Positions 17,328-25,674 of a stretch of DNA of 64,000 bases are shown here, piece by piece; the stretch's first letter is position 1, and every line of letters begins with the position of its first letter. The stretch spans positions 62,001 through 126,000 of the forward strand of contig NZ_JAJATZ010000004.1 in the NCBI RefSeq assembly GCF_020531945.1. Reading direction: 5' to 3'. Under the pieces are notes generated by a model that had not been told where the DNA came from, ran no database searches, and saw only the letters and a program-made list of their open reading frames with translations. A program made the position numbers and the translations under genes. Source of the stretch: Loktanella gaetbuli. GTDB lineage: Bacteria > Pseudomonadota > Alphaproteobacteria > Rhodobacterales > Rhodobacteraceae.

Positions 17328-17872
17328 CCAAGGCGCAGGCACGGGCGGATGCCTTTGCCCGGCGGGCGGCGGCGCATGCGATGGCCAAGGCCCCGGCGGG
17401 CAAGCTGTCGGAATTTCTGGCAGGCCACCGTGGCGTGCCATTGGCGGGCTATGCCGCGATGCGCACTGAGATCGACCCGCTGCCGGTGATGGAGGAGGCC
17501 GCCGCACACGGCCCGGTCGCAATGCCGGTAGTGATGGGCAAGGATCAGCCGCTGCAATTCCGCGCCTGGACGCCGGGTTGCGCGATGGTGGCGGGTGACT
17601 TTGGTGCGCTGGTGCCGGCGGCGGGCGATTGGATCACCCCGCAGATCGTCATCGTGCCGCTGGTCGCATTCGACAGGCGCGGCGGGCGGCTGGGCTACGG
17701 CGGTGGGTTCTATGATCGCACGCTGGAACGGCTGCGCGCCGACGGACCGGTGCTGGCCGTGGGGTTCGCCTACGCGGCGCAAGAGGCAGAGGATTTGCCG
17801 CTTGAACCGACCGATCAGCCGCTGGATCTAGTCGTGACGGAACACGCGATTCTGGAGATCCCGGGCAGGTAA
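17315..17872 (+). CDS. 5-formyltetrahydrofolate cyclo-ligase
   Basis: Protein of 185 residues of the MTHFS/YgfA family. It uses ATP to turn 5-formyl-THF into 5,10-methenyl-THF, returning folate to the one-carbon pool. The ATP/Mg-binding motif GRLGYGGGFYDRTL is at about residues 124-136. The ATG at 17315 lies inside the end of mgtE (13-base overlap), implying coupled translation. In E. coli ygfA lies by the 6S RNA gene, but I see no 6S RNA here. Confidence 0.92.
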   Translation: MAAVTKAQARADAFARRAAAHAMAKAPAGKLSEFLAGHRGVPLAGYAAMRTEIDPLPVMEEAAAHGPVAMPVVMGKDQPLQFRAWTPGCAMVAGDFGALVPAAGDWITPQIVIVPLVAFDRRGGRLGYGGGFYDRTLERLRADGPVLAVGFAYAAQEAEDLPLEPTDQPLDLVVTEHAILEIPGR

Positions 17873-17934
17873 GTTCGCGAAACGACGTCCGGTTCCCCTT
17901 GCGGCAGGTCGGGCAGGGGCCTAACACCAACCCC

Positions 17935-18750
17935 ATGAAAATCATGTTTTTGGGCGACGTCATGGGACGCGCCGGCCGTCGCGCCATCACTGACCACCTG
18001 CCGCGTCTGCGCCGCGAATGGAAATTGGATTTCGTCGTGGTCAACGGCGAGAACGCGACCAATGGTGCGGGACTGTCACCCGACCATGCGCGGCTGATCC
18101 TGGATGCGGGGGCCGATGTCGTCACGCTGGGCGATCACGCCTTTGACCAGCGCGACATGATGGCGTTCATCGAAAAGGAACCGCGCGTCCTGCGGCCCAT
18201 CAACTTTGCCAAATCTGCCCCCGGTGTGGGTGCGCGGGTGTTCACCGATGCGCGTGGACGCAAGGTGCTGGTGGCGCAGGTGCTGGGTCAGGTGTTCATG
18301 AAGCGTCCCTTTGATGATCCGTTTTCGGCATTGGACGGCGTGTTGAAGCAATATCCGATGGGCGGGCAACTGGCCGCGTCGCTGGTGGATATTCACTGCG
18401 AGGCGACGTCCGAGAAGATGGCCGTGGGTCATTATTGCGACGGGCGCGCCAGTATCGTGGTCGGCACGCATACACATGTGCCGACGGCGGATGCGATGAT
18501 CCTGCCGGGTGGCACGGCCTATCTGTCGGATGCGGGGATGTGCGGCGACTACAATTCCGTGATCGGCATGCAAAAGGATGAACCCCTGCGCCGTTTCATC
18601 ACCGGCATGCCCAAGGGCCGGTTCCAGCCTGCCGAAGAGGACGCCACGCTGTCGGGGATCTATGTCGAAACCGATGACCGCACCGGCCGCGCCACGCAGA
18701 CCGTTATGGTGCGCCAAGGCGGGCGACTGCAACAATCGGGGCCTGTCTGA
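17935..18750 (+). CDS. YmdB-type metallophosphoesterase (TIGR00282)
   Basis: Protein of 271 residues from MKIMFLGDVMGRAGR. The dimetal phosphoesterase motifs are visible: GDVMGR, VVNGENATNGAG, TLGDHAFD and GTHTHVPTAD. Bacillus YmdB is a 2',3'-cyclic nucleotide phosphodiesterase affecting biofilm and RNA levels; other members are of unknown role. The ATG at 17935 is chosen because family members begin here. It follows the cyclo-ligase by 62 bases and probably shares its transcript. Confidence 0.9.
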   Translation: MKIMFLGDVMGRAGRRAITDHLPRLRREWKLDFVVVNGENATNGAGLSPDHARLILDAGADVVTLGDHAFDQRDMMAFIEKEPRVLRPINFAKSAPGVGARVFTDARGRKVLVAQVLGQVFMKRPFDDPFSALDGVLKQYPMGGQLAASLVDIHCEATSEKMAVGHYCDGRASIVVGTHTHVPTADAMILPGGTAYLSDAGMCGDYNSVIGMQKDEPLRRFITGMPKGRFQPAEEDATLSGIYVETDDRTGRATQTVMVRQGGRLQQSGPV

Positions 18751-18816
18751 CCCGTCTTGCAGCCCATTGCAGAGCGCTGACGGCCGGGCGATGATGCTGG
18801 TGTAACTTTTAAGGCA

Positions 18817-20598
18817 ATGACCATGATTCCCGCGGAATTTCTGAACGACCATCAGGCGGCCGTGACGCTTTGCGTGCTCGGGGTCATGTTCGTGCTGTTC
18901 CTGCGCGAAGTCTTTCCGACCGAGGTGGTCGCGATGGCAGGGGCAGGCGTGCTGCTGTTCACGGGCATCCTGCCCTACGACGATGCGGTCGCGGTTTTGT
19001 CGAACGCCGCACCCTGGACCATTGCGATGATGTTCATTGTCATGGGCGCGCTGGTGCGGACCGGGGCACTGAACTACGTCACGCAGGCCGCCGAACGTGC
19101 GGCACGGCGCAATCCCCGTCAGGCCATGGGCGGCGTGATGGGGTTCGTGATCTCGGCCTCTGCATTCGTGAACAACACGCCGGTGGTTGTCGTCATGCTG
19201 CCGGTGTTCATCCAGATGGCCCGCACCATGAAAATCGCAGCGTCCAAGCTGCTGATCCCGCTGTCCTACGGGTCCATCGTCGGCGGCACGCTGACGCTGA
19301 TCGGTACGTCGACCAACCTGGTCGTGGACGGTGTGGCGCGGCAGGCGGGGATGGAGCCTTTTGGCATATTCGAGGTCACGCCGATCGGGCTGGTCATTGC
19401 CGTCTGGGCGATGCTGTATCTGGTGATATTCGGCAACCGGCTGCTGCCCGACCGGACCAGCATGGCCGCCATGTTGTCGGACCGGTCCAAGATGCGGTTT
19501 TTCACCGAAGCTGTGATCCCCCCCGAAAGCAACCTGATCGGGCGCGAGGTATCGGGCGTGCAGCTGTTCAAGCGCGACGGCGTGCGACTGATCGACGTGG
19601 TGCGGGGCGATGCGTCCCTGCGTCACGATCTGGAGGCCGTCGAATTGCAGGTGGGCGACCGCGTGGTGCTGCGCACCGCGATGTCCGAAATCCTGTCGTT
19701 GCAGGCTAACAAGGAATTGCGCCGCGTGGACCAGCTGTCGGCGGTGGAAACCACGACGGTCGAGGTGCTGATTTCCCCCGATTGCAAGATGGTCGGTCGG
19801 TCGCTGGGGGCGATGCGCCTGCGCCGCCGTTACGGTGTCTATGTCCTCGCCGTACACCGGCGGGACAAGAACATCCGCCAGTTGCAGGACGTTGTGGTCA
19901 AGGTCGGTGACACCCTGCTGCTGGAAGGCGCGCCAGAGGATATTCAGCGACTGGCACTGGAAATGAAGCTGGCGGATGTGTCCAAACCGTCCGAACGCGC
20001 CTACCGCCGCAGTCACGCGCCCATCGCCATTGCGACCATGCTGGGGATCGTCGTGCTGGCCGCACTTGGCGTGGCACCCATCCTGCATCTGGCGTTTCTG
20101 GGTGTGGTGATCGTGCTGATAACGGGCTGTATCGACGCGGACGAAGCCTTTGCCAGCGTGGATGGGCCGTTGCTTGCGCTAATTTTCGGGATGCTGGCCG
20201 TCGGGGCCGCATTGGAGGCCTCGGGTGCGGTGGAAATCATCGCCAATGCCATCGCGCCAACCTTGCAGACCATGCCGCCGTTCTTTGTGGTTTTCTGCGT
20301 CTACACGCTGTCGATGGTGCTGACGGAACTGGTGTCGAACAACGCCGTGGCTGTTGTCATCACGCCCATTGCCATCGGGTTGGCAAGCGCGCTGGGCCTT
20401 GATCCACGCCCGCTGGTGATCGCGGTGATGATGGCGGCCTCGGCCAGTTTTTCCACGCCCATCGGCTATCAGACAAACACCTTGGTCTACGGCCCTGGCG
20501 GATACAAATTCACCGACTTTTTGCGCGTGGGTCTGCCGCTGAACCTGAGCCTTGCGGTCATCTGTTCCATCGCGATCCCGATGATCTATCCGCTGTGA
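18817..20598 (+). CDS. SLC13-family permease with two RCK_C (TrkA-C) domains
   Basis: Inner-membrane protein of 593 residues. An N-terminal permease half (about 1-215) carries the SLC13/CitM signatures SAFVNNTPVVVVMLPVF and GGTLTLIGTSTNLVVDG. Two cytoplasmic RCK_C domains follow (about 225-295 and 305-385), then a second permease half with TELVSNNAVAVVITPIAIG and SFSTPIGYQTNTLVYGPGGY. Such proteins move anions such as sulfate, dicarboxylates or tellurite-like oxyanions; the substrate here is unknown. RCK_C domains suggest gating by a small ligand. Confidence 0.9.
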   Translation: MTMIPAEFLNDHQAAVTLCVLGVMFVLFLREVFPTEVVAMAGAGVLLFTGILPYDDAVAVLSNAAPWTIAMMFIVMGALVRTGALNYVTQAAERAARRNPRQAMGGVMGFVISASAFVNNTPVVVVMLPVFIQMARTMKIAASKLLIPLSYGSIVGGTLTLIGTSTNLVVDGVARQAGMEPFGIFEVTPIGLVIAVWAMLYLVIFGNRLLPDRTSMAAMLSDRSKMRFFTEAVIPPESNLIGREVSGVQLFKRDGVRLIDVVRGDASLRHDLEAVELQVGDRVVLRTAMSEILSLQANKELRRVDQLSAVETTTVEVLISPDCKMVGRSLGAMRLRRRYGVYVLAVHRRDKNIRQLQDVVVKVGDTLLLEGAPEDIQRLALEMKLADVSKPSERAYRRSHAPIAIATMLGIVVLAALGVAPILHLAFLGVVIVLITGCIDADEAFASVDGPLLALIFGMLAVGAALEASGAVEIIANAIAPTLQTMPPFFVVFCVYTLSMVLTELVSNNAVAVVITPIAIGLASALGLDPRPLVIAVMMAASASFSTPIGYQTNTLVYGPGGYKFTDFLRVGLPLNLSLAVICSIAIPMIYPL

Positions 20599-20666
20599 TG
20601 CTTGCGGGGCAGGGGCGGGCTGCGCTATAGGCCGCTGACACAAATTTCTGCAAAAGGATTCCCGCC

Positions 20667-21416
20667 ATGGCCGGACATTCCAAATGGGCGAACATCCAGC
20701 ATCGCAAGGGTCGTCAGGACAAGATCCGGGCCAAGCTGTTTTCCAAGCTGAGCAAGGAAATCACCGTCGCCGCCAAGATGGGCGACCCTGATCCCGACAA
20801 AAACCCGCGGCTGCGGTTGGCCGTCAAGGAAGCGAAATCCTCCTCGGTTCCAAAGGACGTGATCGAGCGCGCGATCAACAAGGCCGTGGGCGGTGACGCC
20901 GAAAACTATGACGAAATCCGCTACGAAGGCTACGGCCCCGGCGGCGTGGCTGTCATCGTCGAGGCGATGACCGACAACCGCAACCGCACCGCATCCTCGG
21001 TCCGTTCGACATTCACCAAGAGCGGCGGCAATCTGGGCGAGACGGGCAGCGTTGGGTATATGTTCGACCGCAAGGGTCAGATCGTCTATCCCGCGTCTGT
21101 CGGTGACGAGGACACGGTCATGATGGCGGCCATCGAGGCCGGCGCAGAGGATGTGCAGTCGGACGATGAAAACCATGTCATCCTGTGCGAAGGGACCGAC
21201 CTGAACGACGTGTCCACCGCACTGGAGGCCGTATTGGGCGAGGCGGAATCCACCAAGCTGATCTGGAAGCCGAACATGCAGACAGAGTTGGATCTGGAAG
21301 GCCTGACCAAGCTGATGCGCCTGGTCGAGACACTCGAGGACGACGACGATGTGCAGAACGTCACCACCAACGTCGACGCCAGCGACGAGGTCATGGCCGC
21401 CTACGCCGAAAGCTAA
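20667..21416 (+). CDS. yebC: YebC/PmpR (TACO1) family protein
   Basis: Protein of 249 residues starting MAGHSKWANIQHRKGRQD, the invariant YebC opening. The family was long called a transcriptional regulator (PmpR), while mitochondrial TACO1 and bacterial YebC act in translation at polyproline or related stalls. AGGATT precedes the ATG. A strong terminator follows. In many bacteria it lies beside ruvC; that is not so here. Confidence 0.95.
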   Translation: MAGHSKWANIQHRKGRQDKIRAKLFSKLSKEITVAAKMGDPDPDKNPRLRLAVKEAKSSSVPKDVIERAINKAVGGDAENYDEIRYEGYGPGGVAVIVEAMTDNRNRTASSVRSTFTKSGGNLGETGSVGYMFDRKGQIVYPASVGDEDTVMMAAIEAGAEDVQSDDENHVILCEGTDLNDVSTALEAVLGEAESTKLIWKPNMQTELDLEGLTKLMRLVETLEDDDDVQNVTTNVDASDEVMAAYAES

Positions 21417-21440
21417 GTTCTATCTGATTGGGTGATATGC

Positions 21441-21470
21441 AAAGGGCCTCCTGCGGGGGCCCTTTTTGTT
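21441..21470 (+). terminator. Rho-independent terminator after yebC
   Basis: AAAGGGCC and GGCCCTTT flank a short loop, followed by TTTTGTT, 24 bases after the yebC stop codon. Confidence 0.88.
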
Positions 21471-21546
21471 TGGTGCGTTGGTGGCGCGGGCTTGAGCCAT
21501 TTGCATGGCAGAGAGCGGCAGGTTTGATCCCATTTCGGTCAGTCGC

Positions 21547-21900
21547 TTAGATGACTTTCCGGTCTGCGGCAGTTCCGGCATCGCCAGTGTTGGGGGTTCC
21601 AGTCGGCTCGATCAGCAACAGATGCGCTTCCTTTTCGGCGACCGGGCAATGTTCGACACCTTTAGGAACGACAAACATCTCTCCCGCTGTCACGGTGACG
21701 GGTCCGTCCCTGAGCCGGATCTCGATTTCACCTGAAAGAACAAGGAAGAAATCATCTGTGTCTGCGTGGGAATGCCATCTGAACTCTCCCTCGACCTTCA
21801 CGACCATGACGTCGTGACCATTGAAGGATGCTACAGTGCGCGGAGACCATTTTTCGTCAAATGTTGCGAGCTTTGCCGCCAGATTTATCGACTTGGCCAT
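21547..21900 (-). CDS. Cupin domain protein
   Basis: Single-cupin protein of 117 residues. The metal-binding motif 1 is GEFRWHSHADTDDFFLVLSG (about residues 33-52, His38, His40, Glu absent but Asp present) and motif 2 is PKGVEHCPVAEKEAHLLLIEP. Function of such stand-alone cupins is not predictable. The ATG at 21900 follows GGAGATGGAAAG. The gene and its upstream 100 bases look less GC-rich than the neighbours, which may mean recent arrival. Confidence 0.8.
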   Translation of the reverse strand: MAKSINLAAKLATFDEKWSPRTVASFNGHDVMVVKVEGEFRWHSHADTDDFFLVLSGEIEIRLRDGPVTVTAGEMFVVPKGVEHCPVAEKEAHLLLIEPTGTPNTGDAGTAADRKVI

Positions 21901-22004
21901 CTTTTGCTTTCCATCTCCAAAGCTCACGGGACGATATCTTGCGATGCGCTGGAATAGCAAGTTTGTCCCCACAGCGGTCATCCACATGCGGATTCCAAAC
22001 TCAT

Positions 22005-23018
22005 CTAGCTGTTCTTTGACAGGCTGTTGAGAACGGAGGTCGGGGTGATCTGGCCGATCTTTTGGCCGTTTTCCACCACGCTCAGGATCATGCCCTGTTT
22101 CAACGTATCGATGATGTCCTGCACCGGGGTTTCGGCTGCGATCTCGGATGCGCCGGCGGTGCCGGGGGTCATCACGTCGCGGGCGGTCAGCACGCCCAGC
22201 GGGTTCATGTGGGCCACGAAATCGGCCACGTAGTCGTTGGCGGGGTTGGTGAAGATATCGCGCGGGGTGCCGGTCTGGATGATACGCCCGCCTTCCATGA
22301 TGGCGATGCGATTGCCGATCTTGAACGCCTCGTCCAGATCGTGGCTCACGAAAATGATGGTCCGGCCACGTTCGGCCTGCATGTCCAGCAGCTCGTCCTG
22401 CAAACGCGCGCGGATCAGCGGGTCCAGTGCGCTGAACGGCTCGTCCATCAGCAGTATCGGCGCATCCGTGGTAAAGGCGCGGGCAAGGCCCACGCGTTGC
22501 TGCATGCCGCCCGACAATTCGCCCACCAGCGCGTCGGCGCGGTCGGCGAGGCCCACCAGCGCCAGTTCCTCGTCGACGCGAGCACGACGTTTGGCGGTGG
22601 ACAGTCCGCCCAATTCAAGGCCAAGGCCCACGTTGTCGCGCACGGTGCGCCAGGGCAGTAGGCCGAACTGCTGGAACACCATCGCCACATTGGACAGGCG
22701 CAGTTTGCGCAGTTTGCGCGATTTGGCCTGAGTCACCGATTGCATGCCATCGGGCGTGGCGATCCGCACGTCGCCGCGCACCACCGGGTTCAACCCGTTG
22801 ACGGACCGCAGCAGCGTCGATTTGCCGGACCCCGACAGGCCCATCAGCACGAGGATTTCGCCTTCTTCCACCGTCAGCGAACAATTGTGCACGCCAAGCA
22901 CCTGATCGGTCTCGGCCTGCACCTCGGCGCGTGTCTTGCCTTGGTCCATCAGCGGCAGGGCCGATTGCGGACGGTCGCCAAAAACGATGGAAACGTTGTC
23001 GAATTCTACAGCATTCAT
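22005..23018 (-). CDS. choV: Choline/betaine ABC transporter ATP-binding protein
   Basis: ATPase of 337 residues energising choline import. Walker A GLSGSGKST (60-68), Q loop FQQFGLLPW, signature LSGGMQQRV, Walker B LLMDEPFSALD and switch SHDLDEA are all present. The long N terminus before Walker A (PLMDQGKTRAEVQAETDQVLGVHN) is characteristic of the ChoV/ProV group. The C-terminal segment (about 285-337) looks like a reduced regulatory CBS-like region. Its ATG overlaps the choW stop by 4 bases. Confidence 0.93.
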   Translation of the reverse strand: MNAVEFDNVSIVFGDRPQSALPLMDQGKTRAEVQAETDQVLGVHNCSLTVEEGEILVLMGLSGSGKSTLLRSVNGLNPVVRGDVRIATPDGMQSVTQAKSRKLRKLRLSNVAMVFQQFGLLPWRTVRDNVGLGLELGGLSTAKRRARVDEELALVGLADRADALVGELSGGMQQRVGLARAFTTDAPILLMDEPFSALDPLIRARLQDELLDMQAERGRTIIFVSHDLDEAFKIGNRIAIMEGGRIIQTGTPRDIFTNPANDYVADFVAHMNPLGVLTARDVMTPGTAGASEIAAETPVQDIIDTLKQGMILSVVENGQKIGQITPTSVLNSLSKNS

Positions 23019-23863
23019 GGTTTGCGGACCCTCAGCGTACGGTCGAGCATGATCGCGACGATCACGATGATAAAGCCGGATTCAAAGCCCAGCGCGGTGT
23101 TCACGGTGTTCAGCGCACGCACGACCGGCACGCCCAGACCGGCGGCCCCGACGAGGCCTGCGATGACCACCATCGACAGCGACAGCATGATGGCCTGATT
23201 GAGCCCCGCCATGATTTGCGGCGTTGCGGATGGCAGTTCGACCTTCCACAACAATTGCCGTTTCGTGGCACCAAACGCCTGTGCGGCCTCGATCAGCGCC
23301 GTCGGCGTGGAGGAAATCCCAAGGTAGGTCAGGCGGATCGGTGCAGGCAGCACAAAGATCACCGTGGCGATCAGACCCGGCACGATGCCGATCCCGAACA
23401 GCACGACCGTGGGGATCAGGTAAACAAAGGTCGGCAGCGTCTGCATCAGGTCCAGCACCGGCACCAGCGCGCGGTAGAACCGGGGGTGATGCGCACCCGC
23501 AATACCGATGGGCACGCCGATCAACATGCAGGCCGTGCAGGCGAGCAGTACCAGCGTGAGGGATTGAATCGTCTCCTCCCAGTAGCCTTGGTTCAGGATG
23601 AACAGGAATCCGACCAGCACCAGCAGCGCCGTCTGCCAGCGTCGTTGCAGCGCATAGGCCAATGCGACGAACAGCAGGACGACAACGATGGGCGGCGGGA
23701 TCAGCACAGTATCGACGATCCAGTCGACCGAATCGCGCAGGCTGTCGGCAAAAAGGTCGATTGCCGGTCCGATCGCGGCATTCAGCGCGTCGAACAGGTC
23801 GCGGCACCAGGCGCCGACGGGTATTTTTGTGTCTGTCAGGAAACTCAGGCTTAGCCAGTCCAT
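23015..23863 (-). CDS. choW: Choline ABC transporter permease
   Basis: Inner-membrane permease of 282 residues with about six to seven membrane segments and a BPD_transp_1 domain (EAA-like loop ALIEAAQAFGATKRQLLWKVELPSATPQIMAG area). Start at 23863 is chosen since AAGGAG lies 8 bases upstream; a longer ORF begins at 23935. It works as a dimer with two ChoV subunits and periplasmic ChoX. Separated from choX by a 202-base spacer with a large hairpin. Confidence 0.93.
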   Translation of the reverse strand: MDWLSLSFLTDTKIPVGAWCRDLFDALNAAIGPAIDLFADSLRDSVDWIVDTVLIPPPIVVVLLFVALAYALQRRWQTALLVLVGFLFILNQGYWEETIQSLTLVLLACTACMLIGVPIGIAGAHHPRFYRALVPVLDLMQTLPTFVYLIPTVVLFGIGIVPGLIATVIFVLPAPIRLTYLGISSTPTALIEAAQAFGATKRQLLWKVELPSATPQIMAGLNQAIMLSLSMVVIAGLVGAAGLGVPVVRALNTVNTALGFESGFIIVIVAIMLDRTLRVRKP

Positions 23864-24029
23864 CTCGTGAACTCCTTCAGCGGCGCGGCCCCGTGTGGCG
23901 CGCCGTTCGGTTACAACAGTGTCGGGCGACATCACCGCAGCACGGTGCTGTGCGGTCGGGATGGGCCCGTTTCAGTCCCAAGCCGCCGCATCCGCCAAGG
24001 GTGCCGTGGGTCGGGGCCGTCATTTGTGA

Positions 24030-24059
24030 AACGGGGCCGCATCTGCATGCGGCCCCGTT
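24030..24059 (-). promoter_or_regulatory. Intra-operon hairpin between choX and choW
   Basis: AACGGGGCCGCAT and ATGCGGCCCCGTT form a perfect 13-bp stem with a 4-base loop, 6 bases after the choX stop codon. No T run follows, so it is more likely an mRNA stabiliser or partial attenuator that keeps ChoX in excess over ChoWV, as often seen after binding-protein genes. Confidence 0.7.
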
Positions 24060-24065
24060 CGGAAA

Positions 24066-24995
24066 TCAGTTGGCCAGTGCGGCTGTGACGGCAGCGGTGG
24101 CGTCGCCACCGTCAACCGTGGTCACGCCTTCCAGCCAGGGCTGCCACGTGGCCGCGTTATCCGCCAGCCATGCCGTCGCCGCCTCTTCGGGGTCGGCATT
24201 GTCGTTCAGGATCGCGCCCATGATCTCGTTTTCCATTTCGAGGCTGAACACGAGGTTGTTCAGCAGGGTGCCGACGTTCGGGCAGGCCTCGGCGAAACCG
24301 GCGGTGGTGTTGGTATAGACGGTCGCACCACCCAGATCGGGGCCGAACCAGTCGTCGCCACCCTCCAGATAGGTCATGTCGAACTTGGCGTTCATCGGGT
24401 GCGGCTCCCAGCCCAGGAACACGACCGGGTCGCCGCCACGGTCGGCGCGTTCGACCTGTGCCAGCATGCCCTGTTCGGACGATTCGACGACCTCGAAACC
24501 TTCGAGGTCGAATGCATTTGCGCCGATCATGTCGAGGATCAGGCGGTTGCCGTCATTGCCCGGCTCGATCCCGTAGATCTGGCCGTCCAGCGCGTCACGG
24601 TTGGTGGCGATATCGGCAAAGGTGGTGATGCCCATGTCGGCCGCGGCCTTGTTCACGGCGAGGGTGTATTTCGCACCTTCGAGGTTGGCGCGCACGGTGT
24701 CCACGGTGCCGGCCTCGCGGTAGGGGGCGATGTCGGCCTCCATCGTGGGCATCCAGTTGCCCAAGAATACGTCAACGTCGCCTTCGGCCAGCGAAATGTA
24801 GGTCACGGGCACGCTGAGCAATTTGGTTTCGGTGTCGTATCCCAGCGCGTCCAGCACCACGGATGTGGCGGCGGTGGTGGCCGTGATGTCGGTCCAGCCC
24901 ACATCGGCAAAGGTGACTTCGGTGCAGTTGTCCTGTGCCAGTGCGGGCGTGGCCGCAACAAGGGCAATGACGGAAAGTGTAGAGCGAAGGGTCAT
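24066..24995 (-). CDS. choX: Choline ABC transporter substrate-binding protein
   Basis: Periplasmic binding protein of 309 residues (OpuAC/ProX family) with a Sec signal peptide cleaved near residue 20 (ATPALAQDN). ChoX proteins bind choline and acetylcholine through an aromatic box; candidate aromatics are seen in FADVGWTD, FLGNWMPT, YGIEPGNDGN and FLGWEPHPMN. It is the first gene of a minus-strand choX-choW-choV operon and lies opposite betI across the operator at 25021. Confidence 0.93.
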   Translation of the reverse strand: MTLRSTLSVIALVAATPALAQDNCTEVTFADVGWTDITATTAATSVVLDALGYDTETKLLSVPVTYISLAEGDVDVFLGNWMPTMEADIAPYREAGTVDTVRANLEGAKYTLAVNKAAADMGITTFADIATNRDALDGQIYGIEPGNDGNRLILDMIGANAFDLEGFEVVESSEQGMLAQVERADRGGDPVVFLGWEPHPMNAKFDMTYLEGGDDWFGPDLGGATVYTNTTAGFAEACPNVGTLLNNLVFSLEMENEIMGAILNDNADPEEAATAWLADNAATWQPWLEGVTTVDGGDATAAVTAALAN

Positions 24996-25020
24996 TAGGT
25001 TTCTCCCGGTCAGTTTTTTG

Positions 25021-25040
25021 TTGATTGATCAGTCAATCAA
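25021..25040. promoter_or_regulatory. BetI-like operator
   Basis: TTGATTGA-TCAG-TCAATCAA is a perfect 8-bp inverted repeat with a 4-base centre. It lies 25 bases before the choX start and 40 before the betI start, so one site could repress both directions. Its form fits TetR-family BetI operators, which are released by choline. Assignment to BetI is inferred from position. Confidence 0.8.
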
Positions 25041-25080
25041 ATTTGGGCTATGGGTGCCACACCTGATCAGGAGTGACAAC

Positions 25081-25635
25081 ATGCCAAAGCTTGGAATGGA
25101 GCCTATACGCCGTGCTGCCTTGGTGAAAGCCACGATTGCAGAGGTCGGCGACGCTGGTTCGCTGGACGTCTCCGTCAGCCGCATCGCAAAGCGTGCGGGC
25201 ATGTCGTCGGCGCTGGCGCATCACTATTTCGGGGGCAAGGATCAGATATTTGTCGCGGCGATGCGCCAGATCCTGACCGACTATCGCAAGGAGGTGATCA
25301 GCGCCCTGCGGGATACGGACGACCGTGCCGCCGCCATCGTCACGGCGAGTTTTGCGCAGTCCTGTTTTGCGCCTGGCGTGGTCGCCGCCTGGATGACGTT
25401 TTACGGGCAGGCCCAGACGAACCCTGACGCGCTGCACCTGCTGCGCCTGTATCAGCGGCGGTTGCGATCGAACCTGACCCATGCGCTGCGCGGTCAGACC
25501 CCTGATCCTGCCGGTGCTGCCGACACCCTCGCTGCGATGATCGACGGCATTTACCTGCGCGCCGCGTCAGACCGGGTAGGGACGGCGGGCGCTGACCGTG
25601 TCCTGGCACTGCTGAACCTGCTGCGCCGCGCCTGA
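25081..25635 (+). CDS. betI: Choline-responsive repressor BetI (TetR family)
   Basis: Regulator of 184 residues. The N-terminal TetR HTH is at about residues 25-60 (SVSRIAKRAGMSSALAHHYFGGKD), a pattern characteristic of BetI. It represses choline uptake and oxidation genes until choline is present. The ATG at 25081 follows AGGAGTG. It heads the betI-betB-betA run and faces choX. Confidence 0.93.
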   Translation: MPKLGMEPIRRAALVKATIAEVGDAGSLDVSVSRIAKRAGMSSALAHHYFGGKDQIFVAAMRQILTDYRKEVISALRDTDDRAAAIVTASFAQSCFAPGVVAAWMTFYGQAQTNPDALHLLRLYQRRLRSNLTHALRGQTPDPAGAADTLAAMIDGIYLRAASDRVGTAGADRVLALLNLLRRA

Positions 25636-25674
25636 GCCATCAATTTTCATTTTCGCCCATCGGAGGCATAGATC

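Noticed and set aside
17873..17934. Possible 6S RNA near the cyclo-ligase gene
   Set aside because: The gap is only 62 bases and has no 6S-like long hairpin.
18076..20088. A 670-codon open frame on the minus strand opposite the YmdB-type and SLC13 genes
   Set aside because: It is antisense to two clear genes, its translation is His/Gln/Arg-rich with no domain, and long open antisense frames are expected in GC-rich DNA.
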